NCBI RefSeq assembly: GCF_000423705.1
Contig: NZ_KE384083.1
Coordinates: 62,001 to 126,000 of the forward strand
DNA from: Stappia stellulata DSM 5886
GTDB taxonomy: Bacteria > Pseudomonadota > Alphaproteobacteria > Rhizobiales > Stappiaceae
Direction: 5' to 3'
DNA: 64,000 nucleotides
The notes beneath the pieces were generated by a model. The model searched no databases, had not been told where the DNA came from, and saw only the letters and a program-made list of their open reading frames with translations. Positions 62,622-64,000 of this stretch are shown in pieces. The translations under genes and the position numbers were made by a program. The stretch's first letter is position 1. Every line of letters starts with the position of its first letter.

Positions 62622-63347
62622 TTAGCGCACCACCCCTTCCATGACCGCCCGGAAACGCGGCTGCAGATGCTTCATCAGCAAGGGCGCGATTGCCTCTTCG
62701 GTCACATCCACCTCAAGATCCCGGTCGCGCAACCGGATGCGGATGCCCTCGAACCCCGCCCCGGCCGAAAACGTCACACCGTCGCGCAGCACATTGGCGG
62801 CAAGCGAGACCACCAGATGGGTCAGGGTGCCTTCGGTCACCGTCTCCGGGTCGGCCTTCAGTTCCTCGAAGGTGACGACCTTCTCCGGCAGGACGATCTC
62901 CAGCTCGGCCGTTTCATCGAGACCCGCGTCGGCGCGCACCTTGCCGGCGAGCGCAAGCACCAGGCGCTTGAGAAAGCTCTCGTCGGCAAAGGCCTCCCGC
63001 AGCAACCGGGACGTCTCCTTGTCGATGCGCGCGGCAATCTCGTTGCGCAACGACAGGACGACGTCGCGGGCGGCGATCTTCAGCGCGTCTTGCGTCGCCC
63101 CGCGTTCCGCGTGTGCGTCGCGTCGCGCGCTGTCGCGGATGTCCGCGGCGCTTGCCTCGGCTTCGGCAATCAGGGCGTCGGCCTTTTCACGGGCGGCGGC
63201 CAAAAGCGCATTTGCCTCGCGCTCGCCCCGATCGACCCCCTCCTGCCTCAGGCGGTCGATCAGGGCCTGAACCCCCGCCCCGGCAGAGTGGACATCGGCG
63301 CCTTCCCCCGGTGGCGACCCGGCGCCCGTTTCGGATGTCGAACCCAT
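62622..63347 (-). CDS. V/A-type ATPase subunit E (peripheral stalk)
   Basis: 241-residue subunit with a long heptad-like helix (ALIDRLRQEGVDRGEREANALLAAAREKADALIAEAEASAADIRDSAR) in the N-terminal half and a globular C-terminal half, the layout of subunit E in the peripheral stalk. The start was taken at the ATG at 63347, which has a GGGAGA site; an ATG at 63374 that overlaps the K gene stop as ATGA is an alternative that would add 9 residues. It is the third gene of the visible operon. Confidence 0.83.
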   Translation of the reverse strand: MGSTSETGAGSPPGEGADVHSAGAGVQALIDRLRQEGVDRGEREANALLAAAREKADALIAEAEASAADIRDSARRDAHAERGATQDALKIAARDVVLSLRNEIAARIDKETSRLLREAFADESFLKRLVLALAGKVRADAGLDETAELEIVLPEKVVTFEELKADPETVTEGTLTHLVVSLAANVLRDGVTFSAGAGFEGIRIRLRDRDLEVDVTEEAIAPLLMKHLQPRFRAVMEGVVR

Positions 63348-63370
63348 ATCAGATCTCCCGCTTGAAGCCG

Positions 63371-63820
63371 TCATCCCGGAATGGTGCCGCTGAGAACGAG
63401 GGCGAAGACCAGCGCGAACACCGCGAACCCTTCGAGCACGGCGGCCGGCGCGAGCGAAATTCCGAAGATCTCCGGCTTTGCCTTGGCCGCCACGATGGCG
63501 GAGGCAAGCACTTCGCCCTGGCGAATGCCGACATAAAGCAGCGCGACGCCCGCAAGCAGGCCGACACCGAAAACACCGGCGGCCGCTTCCGCGGTCATCG
63601 GATCGCGTTGCAGGGAAAACATGATGACGATGCCGTAGATCACCTGCGACGAGGGCATCAGCGACGCGCCGATGAACCGTCCGTAGCCGGTTTCGGTGTC
63701 GAGCATGGCACCGATGGCAGCAGAGCCGGCGCGCGCGCAGCCGATGCTGCTGCCGATGGCGCCGAATGCGACGGGTGCGAAGAGGCCGAACCAGCCAAGT
63801 ACAAGAACCAGGTCAGTCAC
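63371..63820 (-). CDS. V/A-type ATPase membrane ring subunit K
   Basis: 149-residue proteolipid with four membrane segments, that is two fused hairpins. The second hairpin carries the ion-binding carboxylate (AAVLEGFAVFAL). The first has the QxxxY pattern of Na+-type rings (SSQVIYGIVI) but serine where a glutamate would be, so the subunit has one carboxylate per four helices, as in eukaryal and enterococcal K subunits. The start is a GTG at 63820 with an AAGGAGGAG site, overlapping the stop of the I gene (GTGA). Confidence 0.9.
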   Translation of the reverse strand: MTDLVLVLGWFGLFAPVAFGAIGSSIGCARAGSAAIGAMLDTETGYGRFIGASLMPSSQVIYGIVIMFSLQRDPMTAEAAAGVFGVGLLAGVALLYVGIRQGEVLASAIVAAKAKPEIFGISLAPAAVLEGFAVFALVFALVLSGTIPG

Positions 63821-64000
63821 AAGCGTGTCTCCTCCTTGCGGAACGGTCTGAAGGGGCGCCCCTCGCCTTTGAGGCCCCAATTGAAGAATTCGATGACGTT
63901 GAGCCGCAGACCGTGAACGGTGCCCGCGACAATCCCCAGCCCCATGTTGACGGCATGGCCGATCAAAAGCACGGCGATGGCGACCAACACCCCGACGCCG
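63817..64000 (-). CDS. V/A-type ATPase subunit I, C-terminal part (runs off window)
   Basis: The last about 60 codons of the membrane subunit I (a-type) are visible: a hydrophobic helix (VLVAIAVLLIGHAVNMGLGIV), then HGLRLNVIEFFNWGLKGEGRPFRPF, the highly conserved C-terminus of subunit I, and the stop TGA overlapping the K start. The 5' part lies beyond the right edge. The I subunit forms the stator half-channel for ion flow. Confidence 0.88.
   Translation of the reverse strand, partial: GVGVLVAIAVLLIGHAVNMGLGIVAGTVHGLRLNVIEFFNWGLKGEGRPFRPFRKEETRL

Overview
The window is GC-rich DNA from one bacterial chromosome. Gene density, many ATGA-type start/stop overlaps, two TRAP transporters, a tRNA-Cys gene and families such as PPC (DUF296), BCCT and FCD-type GntR proteins point to an alphaproteobacterium. 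A marine member of the Hyphomicrobiales (Stappiaceae-like) is my best guess, but no marker gene here proves it.

Layout. 1-1313: 3' part of a dihydrolipoamide dehydrogenase gene. 1455-9161 (minus): a tightly coupled catabolic operon (thiolase, AMP-forming acyl-CoA synthetase, two PPC/DUF296 proteins, SDR, TRAP transporter), with a divergent Lrp/AsnC regulator. 9929-10002: tRNA-Cys. 10093-13795 (minus): a discrete amino-acid-type adenylation enzyme, a kinase-fold-like protein of unknown role and a YggS-type PLP protein. 13846-19025 (minus): a second TRAP transporter and an IlvD-family dehydratase. 19456-27766: a LysR gene divergent from a carrier-protein cluster (acyl-CoA-dehydrogenase-like flavoprotein, carrier protein, B12-binding radical SAM enzyme, two KASIII-like proteins, a 3-hydroxyisobutyryl-CoA-hydrolase-like protein). 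It is followed by a 2OG-Fe(II) oxygenase and a tandem ectoine-synthase-like cupin on the minus strand.

30524-51594 is an import and catabolism region for small amide or cyclic-amide compounds. It holds two dihydropyrimidinase-type hydrolases, two GntR regulators, a dipeptide-type ABC transporter plus an unsecreted solute-binding-protein homologue, an amidohydrolase, an Asp/Glu/hydantoin racemase, a DapA-like lyase, an SDR, a class V aminotransferase and a polar-amino-acid ABC importer. 51774-54267 is an Old Yellow Enzyme/cupin/alcohol-dehydrogenase operon with a divergent LysR. 54432-60054 holds a ferric-reductase-like flavocytochrome with a 35-aa membrane peptide, a phosphoglycolate phosphatase, a UspA/BCCT pair and an ICMT-like methyltransferase. 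60070-64000 (minus) is part of a V/A-type ATPase operon in the order I-K-E-DUF2764-A.

Most interesting system. The flavoprotein, carrier protein, B12-radical SAM enzyme and KASIII-like acyltransferases, together with the adenylation enzyme about 9 kb away, are the same set of enzyme types as the CloN/CouN genes that make and transfer 5-methylpyrrole-2-carboxyl groups in clorobiocin and coumermycin A1. I infer a proline- or other amino-acid-derived acyl-carrier pathway with a C-methylation step. The two KASIII-like proteins differ at the nucleophile (Cys versus Ser), and both carry a GHxxxxD motif expected of acyltransferase-type KASIII enzymes. The product is unknown. This rests on recognised motifs and gene content; no database search was possible.
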